Shown here: positions 1 through 15,544 of the stretch, in pieces
Layout: every line of letters begins with the position of its first letter
How positions within the stretch are numbered: position 1 is the first letter of the stretch
DNA from: Archegozetes longisetosus
Lineage: Eukaryota; Arthropoda; Arachnida; Sarcoptiformes; Trhypochthoniidae
DNA length: 64,000 nt
Direction: 5' to 3'
NCBI GenBank assembly: GCA_018873245.2
Contig: JAEMBT020000002.1
Coordinates: forward strand, 1,742,001-1,806,000
Made by a program: the position numbers and the translations under genes
The notes under the pieces: generated by a model
The model's input: the letters and a program-made list of their open reading frames with translations, nothing else
The model's database searches: none
What the model was told of the DNA's origin: nothing

Positions 1-3000
1 TAACCTTTTTCGATGATACCAGCCCTAACATGCGCTCTTCTATTGTGAGAAAATTTTAGTTTTAAGTTTAAAAAAATATCCTAAACTTCTAATTCTTTTT
101 TCAAGGAATATAAATAGATAAGTGGGTTTCTTAATTATTTAAGTTTTCATCAAAAACTTCAGCTCTTTAGGATTTTTATTCAAATTATCTTTTTACAAAC
201 ATGTTTTATATATATTCAATATATAATATGGAAGTATAATTCTCAGTGCATAAGAAAATTCATTATTTTATATGAAATCTGATAACAAAATTATATGCTT
301 AACGAAAAATTGGAATCAAAATCGTAAACGAAAAGAGAATTATTTATTCATCGGAAAAAGTTTGTGGAGTCGCACATCGGGTCGACAGATGGCTCAACGT
401 TCAGATCTCTAAACTAGTACTAAGTACTAGTATAAGTCTTATACTTATGATGGTAAATTCAGCTTACAAAACTATTTCATATTTATTATGTTGAACTCTT
501 ACAAGAATAAAATTTGAAAAATTCGCTAAAAGCTGTCTCTAACTTCACAACCATTACACACCTGACAGATATCTGATAATAGAATTTCAAATGAATCTCA
601 AGAAAAATCTATTTGTTTCAACAAAATCTCGCAAATCAGAAAAATTCAGCATTTAAAATATTTTAGGTTTAATATTCAAATTCAATATGAGATTAGGAAA
701 TTGTATAATTTAATATTATATATAGTATCAAATTACAAATATATTTATAGTTGAAATACTATGTTTAACTATGTTTGTTCACAATCCTTGTTAGTTCTGT
801 TCAATGTGAAGTTAAGATTTATTTTCAGAGATATACTAAAAGTATCTCACAGATATACTAAGAGTATCGCACATTGTAAAAATGCTTCTCAAGCAATCAT
901 AGACTTCGTTACAGTTTTCAATATTTAATGTACAGCTTCTGAGTCAAAATTACCGCCAGTGATAAAGAACCAGCTTTTTAAGGTTGAATTTTTAAAGTAA
1001 AAACAGTTATAAATTTGTAATATTATAAATGATTACTAATACACACATGCTTTCTATAAATCTGATATTAAAAAAGACCTTACTCATTGAAAGAGTGTAT
1101 AACTTATGACTAAAAAGCAAATTCATATCAATAGAAAATCTTAAACTTTAATTTTAATAAGACCTACGAGAAACTCGGATTAACGGTTTATCACAAGTAA
1201 TTAGAAAAACCCTAATGACTTTTTTGATCCACAACCGTTTACATTTCACGTGTTCCTACTTCGCAAAATGCGAAGTCTAAAAATGTAACTATACATAAAG
1301 TTAAAAGTATTGATAAATTTGTTTAACGAACTTGAATCACTTAAATCTTAACAAAATAATACAGATATTATAATCTCGAAAGTCATCTAGAAGTTTGTCC
1401 AAACTTTTATCATAATAATTAAACTTAATTTTATCTAAGTATCTACTCATTAAACTTGATCTAAGAATTACAACCTGAATAAGAAATGAAAATAAACATT
1501 TATAGCTTGCAAATGCCTTGATTAAGATACTTTAATCGTAAGATATTTCCATATTATAGTTCATTAGTTTATTCAAAATAAATAATTAACATAACAGACC
1601 AAAGATTCCCTTATAATAAAAGCAATTAGAATATTTTTTACTAAACAATTTATAACGAGTTTATGTTTGATAAAGTTTTTTTGTAACATAATTATTGTTA
1701 TTATAAGCAGCACTTGTTCTGCAAAAGTTTTCAGACAAAACTATTTTGACATAAGTTTATCTCTTTGATAAATCTTAATTTTTTCTATAACTGTAACAGA
1801 AATCCATTCATCAGTTTTCAAAGATCAGAACCTGTTCTGATCCTAACTTTTCAACAGATTAGCTACAGTTATAAGAAGTCGATACCGCAGACATTATTAA
1901 TTAATAAGTTATAAATTATTTTTGAAACTCACAGTTTGAGAAAATTGATGTTTTAATTATCAGGAAAAATGAATATGTTCTTTACTCTTTAAGAAAAAAT
2001 TTTGTCATCCTATTGGGCGACACCTCTTTACATGTTATTAAATGAGAAAATATTTTTATCGAAACGATTAATTCTCGTGTTCAGAAAATTTTTCTACTCT
2101 ACACCTAATGTTGACTTAATATGAATTGAAATGTTTAGCCATTTGTTAAGCATTCGCAAAGTAGTTTTCGATATCTAGGATAGAGACTCTATTAATGATA
2201 TTTTATTTGAACAAGATTTTTATTTCCGTATTTTTTATAAAGATTCTAAACACTAGTTATGAGCTTTAAACCTCGTAAAATTGAAGCTTAACTTAAATGT
2301 TTTTACTTATTCTATAATGAATCTATTAAATAAAAAATACATTTTTAGTTAAGAAGCTATTCATTACATGATAAAGCTAAACAGCTTACTGATTATTATC
2401 ATAAGATTTAGAGAAAAGTATTTACAAACACAAGTTTAATGCTAAGCAATTTTTAACGCCTTTAGGGCTCAACTTACTTCAAACTTTTTTTTAGAAGCAT
2501 TTCATTAGCATAAGATATAATTAAGTTTTGGTGGTTTGGTTAACTCGTACTCAAAGCCATAAGTTGTCAGGAGAGAGAAACAAATAATTATTTTATACAC
2601 TCTTGAAAAATATCGCATACAATAGGAGTTAATGATTTTAAATACATAAACATCTAATGCCCTGAAAAAATAATGATTATTTTTTAACTGAAAAACTTTA
2701 GGAATGCTTTTTTCGTGAATAACCAAAACATTAATAATAATTGTTAATAAAAAGTAATTGTTTTTTCATTTGATTTATCCCTAATTGTTTTGAGAATAAA
2801 TTTACTTTTTAAGCATCTAAAAATTTGTTATATCTATGACTCATTTTCATTGAAGGATTTTAAACTCTTTAAAATAATTTTCAGGAACTATTGAATTATT
2901 TTTTCTAGAAGCGAACAGTATTTTTAACAATCAGTAAAAAGTTATCTAAATTTTTGCTGTTTCTTATCGTGAAAACTAAAGGTGTTATCAGTTGACAATT

Positions 3001-6000
3001 TGTTATTTAATAAAAGGTAGCAATTAATAAACAGTGTTTTGACTGATATCTCAGGCACGGATCACTAATGAGTATAATTTAATGCTTATATGAAAAATAA
3101 AATCAAAGTTTTAATCTAGTCATGAAATACCGAAACCCTTTGGAAAACCTCATAATCTCTGATATGAAAGCCCAAATTCTTATGTAAATTAACTTTTTCT
3201 TACATTAAAATTCAAATCTCGATTGAAAATCAGTTATGCAGTCATTGTTATACTTAAGTTTCAACTAAAACTGTAAAACGCGGAACAGATAACAAAAAAG
3301 TTCAGAAAAGATTAGCCGAAAATAATCAAATTTATTCAAATAAATATTCAAAACAGAAGCTACTATTGAGTAAACATTTAACACTATTTAAGCCTTATAT
3401 TAAATACAATGGCAAAAGTATTATGTATAGGATTCAAGAATTTCAAGCAATCAATCATTGAATTCGCGTGCATTTCAAGTTCTTCAAGCTATTGATATAT
3501 CGCTTCAAAAATTGTTTTTGATTTCCATGAATATTCAAATAGACTTCTCCTGGAAAACACTTATTATATGTTACATAATAAGAGGTTGGGTTTGGAGTAC
3601 TAACACAGTAATAAAGGAATAAATTTTAGCTTAAAATTAATTCTGACCTAAATCTTTAAGTAAAGATAATTTTAAAAAGAAGTTTATTTTCAAAACTTTT
3701 AAGTTCACGATCATGTTTGTGGTCATGAAAATTGACTTTTTACATTGAAGCCTAAAGTTGTTGTTGTTTTTCATAGTGTACTAATGATTATCATTAGGTT
3801 TTATAATAAGCTTAAGATGTGATTGAAATGGGCGGTCATAACCAACACCTCTCCTATCATGACATAAGCCTTAATTGTACAAAAGTTGTTACTAGAAAAA
3901 CATCATTAAAATTGATATTTTTTTCCAAGAAATATCTATCGAAGCTAAAACTTTCTGACTTCTGACCTAATGTATTCAATGCAAACCTAGTTTCGAAATT
4001 TTTTTATTATTTAATAATAATTTTGTTTACAATAAATATTAAAAATTGCCGAACTATTGAGAATAATTATAGTTATATTAAAAATAATAATTAGCATTTT
4101 TTGAAGTTCAAGTCCCAAATAAACTTTAGACTACCGAAAAACATAATTAAAGAGATTTTAAACTTCATGAATGATTATAATTTTTAAAGCTTGATTATTA
4201 GATAAAATTTTTTCGATAGCTAGAAATTTTTTTCTTAATTTACCTAATAATCGGTTATCACTAGAAAATTGCGAGAATCCTTTGAATACCAAATCTAGTG
4301 TTATATTTAGTCCGATCTCAATCAGAGCTTTCAAGATTACTGAATACTGCTAAATATATGTTCATTTTATTGACACGATCTAAGCTTAATTTACATTAAA
4401 TTTGAAATTTTAAAAATTTGTTGTAAAAATTAATTTATATCAATAGACTCTCTATTACGGATCATGCAATCAAATTGTATATCAGATGAATGAGACTTAG
4501 TTATATTGTTGCCATTCGTCACATTTTGCAGATGTTATGTTAAATCAGTCTCTATGAGAAATATTGGCAGATCACTCAACAGTATGTAAGAATCTTTATG
4601 TATATAGGGTATATATCTAGTTCTAAGCTACTAAATAATTACTGTTTTGTTTCCTTCAAAACTTTAAATATCAAAAAGTTAAGTAAAAATTTGATAAAAT
4701 TTAAAACTCGAACCTCACCAAACTCGAATTTTCAGCTTTGCTCATTGATCAAATTTTCAATAATTATGCAAATCATTTTTGATCTTTATCTTTTACAATT
4801 TATTTGTGACGGAAGCGTAAAATACTTATAACCAATCCAATCTCAAAAAATAATTGTCTTGTCATAACCTCGAGTATCAAAAGATTTTGATATCTGATTA
4901 ATAAAATTTTCTTACGATTGCAAGTTAGACAAAAGTACACGAAAAGGCCTATTCGTTTTTTGTTTCATAACCAATAAAGAAGAATAAAGAAAAGCAAAAT
5001 TTAATTTACTTATTGCGAGAACCTAACTCTAATTCAGAAAGCTGTCAATAATGATGTTATGACTTCTAAATTGATTATATTTTTGATTCATATAACGTTA
5101 CTTTAATGACAAACTGTAATTATAGAGTTGTTTAATAGTGATCTAACTTTGAGCTAAAATAGCAGTGACTTGCCATCTCTCATGCCAAACAACAAATAAT
5201 AGTAGGGAACAAGTTCTTGGGCAAAAGTCATTAGCATATTAACCGCAATAAACAATGAAGAACAAACTTATTTTCCTAAAACAAATTATCATTTGTAGGG
5301 ATTTTTGTTTCCGCACATTATTTTTCTAACCCTATGCTCACGACTAGAAAAGTATTTCTTTACATTCCTTCGTTATATTAAAACTTTTCAGATTATGTAC
5401 TCATGAATTGACATAATATTTGAAATAGTAATGGATTTGTGCGAAAAAAATTGAATTAAATATTTATATTGTTTTGGGCTTTAATCTGTATTATCTTATC
5501 TTTCAATCAATGCCATAATCCCCCGATTATAACAGGTTTAATAGATTTTTACTCACGATTTAGTTTACTTTAAAAACTTTTTGTTAACTTTTTCGTGAAC
5601 TTTTTCGACTTAAGTAAATCATTGATTGATTGAATAGAAACTCCTAAACTAGTTATTCAATTGTCAAAATTATAGCAAAGCTTAAAGTCTAACAATAAAT
5701 CAAATATTAATAGTATTAATAATACAAAAGTCTTTCTACTCTCTCATATAATAGATTTTGATGAATGAGACATAAGTTCTGCTAAACTATATTTTTATCT
5801 CAGGATTTCTCAAATAAAGAATTGCCTTAATTTTGGTATTAAAACCCAAACCATTAATTCAAAGGAAACTCCATCGAAAAAGCAGTGATAAGAAAAATGA
5901 TTTAAGAGTTACGCAAAGTGACAGACGTATAATTTTTAGCCCGCTAATAGCTACACAATAGATACCAAGCTATATATAAAAAGTTATTCGTATTTTTATT

Positions 6001-8100
6001 CCTCGAAAAAACTCCCAAAAGATTATATATATTTTGCATTTAAATTGAAAACCTTGAAAATACATACTTTACTTGCGTTTTTTTTCTATGTAGAAATGAT
6101 GTACAAATTTAATTCTGGATAAAATCTGAGAAATACTAACACAATTAACTCCAAACCGAAAATTCTGACTTATATTAGATTTTTTGACCGAATTTAAATT
6201 GATTTTTTTTTCACTTATCTCACAACTTAAATGACATTATTTTCAATTAAATTTTCTAATTCTGTAATCACTTTTCAAACTCAGTGTTTTGTGTCCACTG
6301 AGAAAAAGAGAAAAGAAAATCAAATTTTTAACATGTCATTCATAAACTTAATAAACTTGTGTTCGAAACTGCAATTTTCTCCTCAAAATTGTGGCCTAAG
6401 TGGAAATTCTTTGAAAAACTAATTTTTTCTTGTTATGAGAAAGAGGACAAACAATTACTTTTTCAGTTGTGCACATCTTTAGGCATTATCTGTAATTTCC
6501 AACTCGTGATAGTTAGAGATCAAGCTTTCTTTAGGTTAGTTCTCAGAGCAGAAGAAATAAGTCCGAATATGGTCTCAATATTCACCCCATTTTCGACTCC
6601 CGGTTAAAGTCAATTATTATTGTTATTCGTGAATTAATGGTAATTACGGAAACTTCAACATGTATTCAGAATATAAAACATGATTAATAGTTGACTATCG
6701 GCTGAGAATCAATCTTTTCGCTCAACACAATAAAACTTAAATTTTATGGATATTTAAAATTTCTTATTATTTTTTGAAAACCCATAATATTTCTTATGAT
6801 AATTAATCTGAATCTTATCTTATTTTAAGAATAAATTATTGATTATCAGATCAGTATTAAGTTTTATTAATAACACATAATCAGCAAGATATAAGTTGAA
6901 GATAATTAGTTTGACTCAGGTAACAATAGCTTATTAATCATGAAATTTATGTTACGAATTATAATCAATAATATTTCAACTTTTATTAAGCAAAATATCA
7001 CTCTTTAATGCTATAAAAATAGACTATTCGTGAGCAAATTATGTTGTTCTCAACTTTTGATTTGCAAATCCATTGAAATATTAATATTAATAAAAAAGCG
7101 CTTCAAATCTGAAAATAAGTTTGACTGCAGCTCTTCAATCATTAAATTCGTGTCAAGTATCAGTTGATTATAAGCTATAAACTTTTATTTTCATATTAGA
7201 ACCAAAAAGTAGAATAAAAACATTTTAAACAAAAAATTATATGCAAGTGAAAAATATATTTTCATGTTTTCTCTTGTCTCGAGTTTTTGAAGTGACTTTT
7301 GTCTTAAACAAAGTTCCACTTCGATGACCACTAGAGAACAAATTGAGAAAAAACAACTCTTCAGACCATTGGCGACAACCTGTAGCTCAGGTGAGACTAA
7401 AAAAACAAGTCAAACGAAAATAAAAATCTTATACAAGATAAGTGTTGTATATCTTCTGACTATCTATTAACTAGTTTTTATGCATCAATATTTTGATATC
7501 TAGTACAGAAAAGTCACTGAAAATTAAATTTCTATACAAGAAATTACTATCGGTTTTCGATACTTTTCAACTGATTATTAGTTTTGAGTTAAAATTTCAT
7601 TAGAGATGATTAGCCTTTATATCTATCTCATTGTGAATGCCTTCAGAACTATACCATCTGATGAATGGAGAAAACGTGAGCCACAGGAAGGTTACTGTGA
7701 AATGGGGGGCAAACACAAGGCATAACTAGAATAAAATACAAATCAGAGTACAGTCCAAACTTCTTATCTAATTGAATATCAGCTTAAAAAATTATACATC
7801 AGAAGAATTATTTTCACTCAACCAAGAGCTTAAAACTGAAATATGAAAACAAGTTTTAAATCTAAATCCTTTCAATGAATTAGAGTCAAAGTGAATGAGT
7901 TCTGAATCTATAAAGAGTCGTTAAAACTTTAATCGTGTTAGACATCAATGAAGACAAAGCTCTATTATCTTAAAGCAAAAGCTTTCAAAGGCACACACAA
8001 ACAAAAAGACTAACGAAAGACATCTCCCAAAACCTAACAGACTTTGCAAGAAAGAAGACAACGATTACTGATTTTACGCAACAGTCGCTAAATAATGACC
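1..8100. other. AT-rich region without a recognisable gene
   Basis: No reading frame here looks coding: the longest are under 85 codons, rich in N, I, K, F and L, with no domain pattern. The only local structures noted are two adjacent short palindromes at 413-444. Non-coding exons or small RNAs cannot be excluded by eye. Confidence 0.5.
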
Positions 8101-8440
8101 AAAAACCGGCTCCGACTGTGTCGTCAAGTTTAGGGATTGGTATCTATGCATGTGTTGTAGATATAGAGGAGTGTTATGGGGAGAGTGGGAGGGGAGGGTA
8201 TAGTAAGTGTGTGTTAGTTCAGTATACCTGAGCACAGGTGCGATTCCCTCTCAATTGAGTTCTGTATATCACAGGAAGTAGTGCTACCTCTCTATCAATG
8301 AACTGCTGCTTCGCATCACAGATGCTATGCCTATGAGAGCCTTATTTTAATATTTATTATTACTTTAGTGTCTATTTTATTTTTAATGTTAATGTGAACG
8401 GAAGTGTGTTTTGTGTCAAACTATCATTTGAAAGGTATTG
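8100..8440 (+). promoter_or_regulatory. GC-richer island, candidate promoter and first non-coding exon
   Basis: A sharp rise in GC against the AT-rich background. It contains a purine-rich run (GGAGAGTGGGAGGGGAGGG, about 8175-8200), an arthropod-like initiator TTAGTTCAGTATAC (about 8215-8228), and plus-strand donor-like sites CACAG|GTGCGA and GAAAG|GTATTG (about 8433). No ORF of note. It could be the transcription start of the cadherin gene, about 20 kb away, or of an unrelated non-coding transcript. Confidence 0.3.
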
Positions 8441-10939
8441 GCAAACTTTTTTGTTAAGTTTTAAGTTTATATGACTTTGAGTTTTAAGGGTTTTGTTTAT
8501 TGAAAGGTAGTTTCGCACAACTTTTCGTATGTCAAAAAGATCTTTTCTTCAGTCAGTGTTATGAATCAGTTATGAATTGATAATTAGTTAAGAAATTATT
8601 GACTTTTTTATTCCCTGAACAACAATCAACCCATCAGTGACTCATTCATTGTTACATTATTTTGGTTTTCATTATACAAAATCTCTTTTACTTGTAATAA
8701 AAGTTTGCAAAACAACTGAATTGTTCAGTTCATTGTCCATATAGTTAAAGGTGTTATTGAACGTGAATTCATATTATTGTTGGAAAATACGAAATATGAA
8801 AAAGTGCTTTTGATCTGACAATTCAATAGAGAAGTAAGCGTTCAATTATATCATCGATAAAAAATTCTTGTAAAAGAAAACAAGAAATTTACTTCAAAAA
8901 ATCATAACTTGAGTGATAAAAAAGTTTAGTAAAAGTTGACTAAAATTCAGTACAAGTCGCTATTGAATGATTGAAATTAGCAAAACTGTTACAATATATG
9001 TTTGAAAACCATAAAAACAACTAATAATTATAATAAGTTATAATAAGGTCTAATTATAACCGAAGAGGTATTAAAGCGTGAATACAGTTATTGAGGAAAA
9101 AACTTCTTTAAGTGTCTTTTTGGTTGAAAAAATATTTTTTACCCTCAAACACACACAAAAAGTGATTATTTTGAGCAGAGAAAATTTTTCTTTACCTCGA
9201 CTTCTTGTGGTTGTGACTTATATTATCAGTTAACGATTATTAAAGAATGACATTTCATACAATTTGAAGTAATGGCTCATTAAGTTTTTTACCTCAAGCA
9301 CTGGAAAAACGATACTTACGGTAAGCATAAAAACATTTTTTCACTATAACTTTAATCAAATATTTTTCAAGCTTAAAACGTTTTAAGTCAAATTTTCGGA
9401 TCATTTTATATTTTGAATACTATTTTATTCACTATAAATATACGAGCAAATATCATATGTCTTAAAAGAGTCATTATTTAACTATCAGTAGAACTTTTTT
9501 GGTTCATTGAATTTTATATGCTTTTTTCTTTATGCTAGTCTTTAGACATATTTTATAATTTTGTCAGATATACAGAAAAAGTTTTTCCTATTGAGAAAAA
9601 TTTTAAAATTCAAGTCTTACACCAAGTGATCATTCATTAACTTTCGAAGTTATACTCATTAAAGAAATTGTAAAATTTTCTTTTCTCATGAGAATCATGC
9701 GAAGTGTTAATTGTTTAGTGAAATTAAAAATAAGTCTTTTCTTATGTTAATGCTTTTTCTCTTATGAATTAACAAAAAGAAAGTTTTTCAGATATTCTGA
9801 AAGTCGAAAAGAGTGCAATAACTCAAGAGTCAATTATATAACAAATTGAATTTTATGATTTGAATGAACAATTATTCTTAGTTATATAAAGAAAAAATTG
9901 AATCAAATTAAGTACTTTTCGAATCTATAGCTCACTAATAACTGACACGCTTATCGAGCTATAAATCAGCTTTATGGCTACTCATTATTTAACAAAACTT
10001 TTCAAACGTTTCGAAACATTTTAAAGTTTGGCATTTTCAATACAAGTTTGGTTAAGCAAAGTCAACTTTTTATATATCTGATCAAAGTTCTATAGCAGAT
10101 ATAAATAATTATTAAGAAACTTAAGTATTTGTGTTCACTTCACGTGCATTGATGAGGACAACATTTTAGCTCAAAATACCAAAACAAATAGAAAATATTT
10201 TTCTTTCAACTGATAGTTTCGCCAATTGCCTAATAAAACTTGTGTGATTTTTATTGAGAATATTATATCTAACACTAGTTTGGACAAAATGGACAAAAGT
10301 CTAAACTTATTATATTGTTTCGAATGGTTGCTGCTTCAAACTATGAACAAGTTAGAAAATATTTTCTTCAAAGCTTTCCCGAAAACACAATTAATATAAA
10401 CTTTGCATAAGTTTCTAAACATAACTTAATTTTCAATATTTCACATCAAAGACTTATTTGAGGAGATTTTTCCCCCTATAAAATACATTACTATTGATTA
10501 ATAGCTATTTATTCATAATTAAAATTAATTTCTACCCAAAACATGAATTTCATAAATAAAATAATTCACAACTCGATCATTAAAAATGCCTTAAAAGTCC
10601 TAAAAAGTTAATTAAAAAATGTTCCGAAGCTTAAAATAAATGAATCGAAACTTAATTCAAAGTTATTCCCGCATAAGCAATAAAAATGTTTGTGTGGACA
10701 GAATAACCATTAGTTACACTTAATTAACAAAATTAAGTTTACTATACAGTAAACAGAAAATAATTCTCAAACGTATAAATCACGAAATTTCAGGTATTTC
10801 TCCAAACTATAAGAAGAATAGTCAAAAGAAATTCCATCGAAAACTCTATTGAGAGCGACATATGTTGTCCAGTCATTCACTGTAAGCATTGATATGAGAA
10901 GAATCTAATCAATAGCGCGTACTCTTTATCTGTACCTCT

Positions 10940-10940
<1 letters not shown>

Positions 10941-10982
<42 letters not shown>

Positions 10983-11010
10983 CCTCCCTCTCTCCTTCCT
11001 CTTCTCCCCA
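10941..11010. repeat. CT microsatellite and polypyrimidine tract
   Basis: About 18 uninterrupted CT units (10943-10979) followed by a C/T-only tract (CCTCCCTCTCTCCTTCCTC...). The complementary strand is a GAGA tract. Confidence 0.95.
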
Positions 11011-13794
11011 ACCGAACAAAATAATAGCCATAAAAGAAAATTCTTTATTCTCCTCGTAGTCTTTCCCTTCTTTAAGATTATACTATTTTCTATTGATTGA
11101 ACAGAGAAGAAAAAGGTCTCAAATGTTCACAAAAGTTCAAAAACTCCTATTCATTAATGTTATGCAAGTTTCTTCTACTTATACTTTAATAATATTAAAC
11201 TAAACTATGTTTTAACATATAAGTTGCACACCTTTTAACTTCTTATACCTATTGTCCTGACAGTTATCTGTAATAAGAGATTTGGTTCATCAGTACCACC
11301 AAAAACCTCTTCTTTCAATAAAGTTTTGTACTCTTTTATATTACAATTGATACACACATTAGGAGATAAATGTATGTATAATTTATGAGGGAATGGTTTT
11401 CGGTTGTAATAAAACTTGAAAAGTTTGAAAAGTTTTTAAGATGATAAGAAAAATGAACTTTTCCTATTTATTATTAAGATTTTGAATGATTTTCCATCAA
11501 ATATATCGTGATTTCCGTAAATTGTACAGAACTCAACTTCAAAAGTCAAACTTTTATTCTCATATCACTACAATGACCGAAAACTGAAACTCGAGACATT
11601 GTTTTTACTAAATCAAAGAAATATGTCTGATATCAAAAATTGATACCTTTTGATTAGACTCTCATATCTGATGAGGTTGCTGTACATCAAACTGTTGTCC
11701 TATTGTTGTCTAACAATACGATTGTTTAAGATTCTCGATTGTTTTTAGTTTGGGCTACATTTTGCTCAAGAATAAAAAAAATGATTCACTATTTTATTGA
11801 AATTACAAAATTTCATTGAATTTACTCTTTATTACTTTATTGCGTAACAAACCAATAATAATATATATGATATAAAAGTTTTGAAAACTGACAATAAACC
11901 CGATATAAAGTTTCAATACAAGTAATGCTATTGTATTCAAAAGTTTTCTATAGAGATGCAAATGCAATTTAAATAATTGTTATCTTAAAACAATTCATTT
12001 ATTTAATTGTTTATTAGTTGTTTATGTCTTCTTATGAACAGTCGATCTCTTGGGACAGAACTTGAAGTTTTAATTTTGATAATAAGTAATTATAACTCAT
12101 TGTATACAAGTTCAACAGTAATGATGACTATGAGGGACATTCAATTTTCTATATTTAACTCAAGCATTGACTTAAGCGATTCTCCCGCTATTATGAATGA
12201 TAAAAATCAAACGATGAATAAAAATATGATAAAAGTTCTTTCAGGCTATTAGATCTCGTCCATTAAAATAATTAGACCTAAAATTTGAATTAATATTCAG
12301 AAAACCAATTTTTTCTCGTGCGATAGTCCGAAATTTGCCGCAAAGCTAAGTTATTCAATTAATTAGCCATGAAAATTGAGTTCAGATCTAATTTTCTGAT
12401 ATGGTCGCTTATGCTTCGTTGAAATAAGCTCCTCTTTTAGCTATGATTACCGCACCTTTTCATAATTCAAGTAATTGATATGATATTCAATATTAATAAT
12501 TCAATAAGCAAGTTATCAATGATAGACTTTCCTTTAGTAGCAAAAAAATTATGTTTTACTCATTGATAATTATTTTTACCCTAAATTCAATTCAATTTTT
12601 ACCCTTCAATTCAAATTTATATCAATTACAGAATTTCCTATTTTCAATTAAATTTAGAATTTTAGAGTAAATCAGATAACCTTAAAACTGAATTTTTTCA
12701 TTATGAATAACGATTTCTAAATAGCTACTTATTCGTCCCTATTAAAGATCGATTGACATTTAGATTGAAGAAACGTTTTGACAAAAGGGTTTTGAATTTC
12801 AAGTTTATCTTACATTAATCAATCTTCCGATAGTATCTAACGCATAGAAAATTGATATTTAAATAAGAAAAAATAGTATCGATTAGAAAATTATGCATAA
12901 GGAATGCGGAACTAAGCGGAAAATTCATCTCAAATTTTAGTGAAAAAATGTTTAAAACTTTTTAATTGCATTGCGATTGTTTAAATATTTATCCAAAAAA
13001 ATCTCTGGTCTATAAATAAGTCAGTCTTCAATATCAAGTTTGAAGAATAAGTTCAGACTTGATGTCAATGCAAAAAACTTGAATATGTGGTAAGCTAATT
13101 GAAGAGCTCAATTTTAGGCCAATTAACTTAAATAAGATTAAGTTCATTATAAATTAGAGCTAATCATAACAAGAACTATGATCTACTCTTATGTTAAGGA
13201 CTAGTATATAAGGGAAGAAAAAGAATAGGAAACAAAACATTACAGATCTAAACATTAATCTTCTCTCAATGATCTCAATGGTTATTATGCAGAGCAAAAG
13301 TTTATATATAATAAGGCTATCTCTAACTTATCTTAAAATAATGTGCAGGTCTAAACTTCGAAACACACCCACATATAATACTCAACACTTTAATTCTTTT
13401 AAGCCCACACTCTTAAAGAACTGCTATCTTTTCATATGAAGACTCTCGTGCTTAAGTAATGATATGCATTAATTCTTCTGAACCAGAAATTACTGTAAAG
13501 TTCTGTCCATCAAAGAAATCCAGATATAGTAATGCGTGCGAAACGTCCCTTTAACAGGAGATCGAGCTCAGGAAAAACCTTTTTTCAAAGTTGCACTACA
13601 ACAAGATCTCAGGCACTCTAAAAAGAGAGCATACAAATGATCTGCTGAAAGAAGGACCTAAGTTTCATCCATATAGACTTGTTACTTATGCTCTTTATAC
13701 GCATAAAATATTTTCAATAGCGGTTACTATCAATCAAAGTCTATTTATCACTAGTAAAAAAGTTATTTCTCTTTATTTTTCTCTTGCTTTACAT

Positions 13795-13816
13795 TAATAT
13801 TATTATTATTATTATA
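13795..13816. repeat. Short TAT microsatellite
   Basis: About six imperfect TAT/ATT units. Confidence 0.8.
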
Positions 13817-15381
13817 CTGTATGTACTTCGAAGAAATCATTGACGCGTACAACACATGGGCCGCAATCGTGACCACATGCCTGTTCAACATAATAGAGCT
13901 CAAGATTTTAAACTATAATACCCTTCATAGATATAAAATTTTTTCCCCAATCCCTAACTTTTTTGGTCAATTTTGAATCAATTGAAAACTGAAGTGCACT
14001 TTATCTAAATCTTGATATTTTTATAACTCAAAACTATTGAAGAGCTGTTCTTCAACTATTATATGGATTATTATCTTATGTACTCTTTTTCCAGGTCATT
14101 GCCAACAGAGCCTCTAATAAAAGACTACTTTTCAATTTAATTTGCATTTTATATCAATTGCCTCTTGGCTTAAAATCAAAGCTTAAATTATTTATTGTTT
14201 CAAATATAACACGCATTTCTCTCTGTTCTCATCATATCGTGATTTCGTGATATATTGTCTTCTTTTTCAAAACCCAAAACAATGCATACATCCTATTGAG
14301 TACTGTATTAGATCTCATGAAAATCTTATGCAAATTTTTTCTTGCATTTGTATTCCTTGCTCCCAGTAATTTATCGCTCGATTAGATCCACGTAAATAAT
14401 GATAAGATTTTATTTTGCATAGCTACTTCTGCAATCGATTCAGATCAAACACATCTGTCTATAGAAGAAGTATTTCTCTTAAATTGATCTGTGGATTTAC
14501 GATCAGATTATTTATTAAACAATGGTTATTCAATTTTTCAGCTGTTTTTCAATTCAAAAATCAATTTAAGACTAGATAGAATATTGTCCAATAGATATAA
14601 GATTTTTAAATTGCTAGCCATCACAACAAACACCTTTTGAAATAAATCCTAGTTTTTAAACTAGAAATTTATGGCTTTTATCTGAAAGTAATTCATATTT
14701 TCTGCATAAATACATTTCAATTTCACTCAAAAAGAATTGAATAATAAGAAGTAACTCTTTTTATCGCTCATAAAACCCGAAGCAATAATAATAAATCATT
14801 TAAGAAATTCATTTATTCAAATACTGAACTGTCGGATAATTTCAAAATTTTGATTTCAAAAAATCAAGTCTTAACCTATAAAATGTATTAGAAAAGTCAG
14901 AGAAAACTTTTCACATTTTAATAATCTTGAATCTTATGCCGAAATAGCATTTAATTTTTCAATTTCTGAAATTGCGGGCACTTTTCAAACAGCAACTTAG
15001 TGGTCATGCTCTTCAAGCAAAGCTAAACAAAACAACAATACGATGATCTCTCATATCATATTAGGTAAAAAAAACACAATAACTGACATAAGGCACCTCT
15101 TCCTACCCCTAAACTGGAATCTGTTCTTAAGAATTCCTCCACATCTTCATGAGGGTGGAGAGCATGCAATGCAATTACAACCATAGTTTACACACTTTGA
15201 GTAGTTATGGCTTTAAAAGCCTAAGACATGATCCGAAAAGATATAACTATTTCCAATCTCATTGTCACTAAAGAGCGAACCTAAACCTACCGACTCAAGA
15301 GAATCGTGTCTTGTTATCTTTCATGTTTGACCACTATCTAGCTCTCACACCTGTCTCCCACTCTTTATGAATTGAATACTA

Positions 15382-15519
15382 CAGTAAAACCCCGTTATAG
15401 TGAAGTTCGAGGGACTGAAAAATTTATTTACTTCTTTAAAGCTGAATTTGATCAATTCCGGAGAAATTCATTTAAGCGAAACTCCTTCATAAATGAATTT
15501 ATTATAACGGGTTTTACTG
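15382..15519. mobile_element. 138-bp Tc1/mariner-type MITE, copy 1
   Basis: Terminal inverted repeats: left CAGTAAAACCCCGTTATA and right TATAACGGGTTTTACTG, flanked by TA on both sides (15380-15381 and 15520-15521). TA target duplication and CAG...CTG ends fit a non-autonomous Tc1/mariner or pogo-type element. The whole element is close to a palindrome. A 63-codon frame across it is an artefact. Confidence 0.75.
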
Positions 15520-15544
15520 TAATACTTTCTTTCACTCATAGCTA

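Noticed and set aside
12007-12252. 81-codon plus-strand frame
   Set aside because: Low-complexity I/N/S/M-rich translation with no signal or domain; chance frame in AT-rich DNA.
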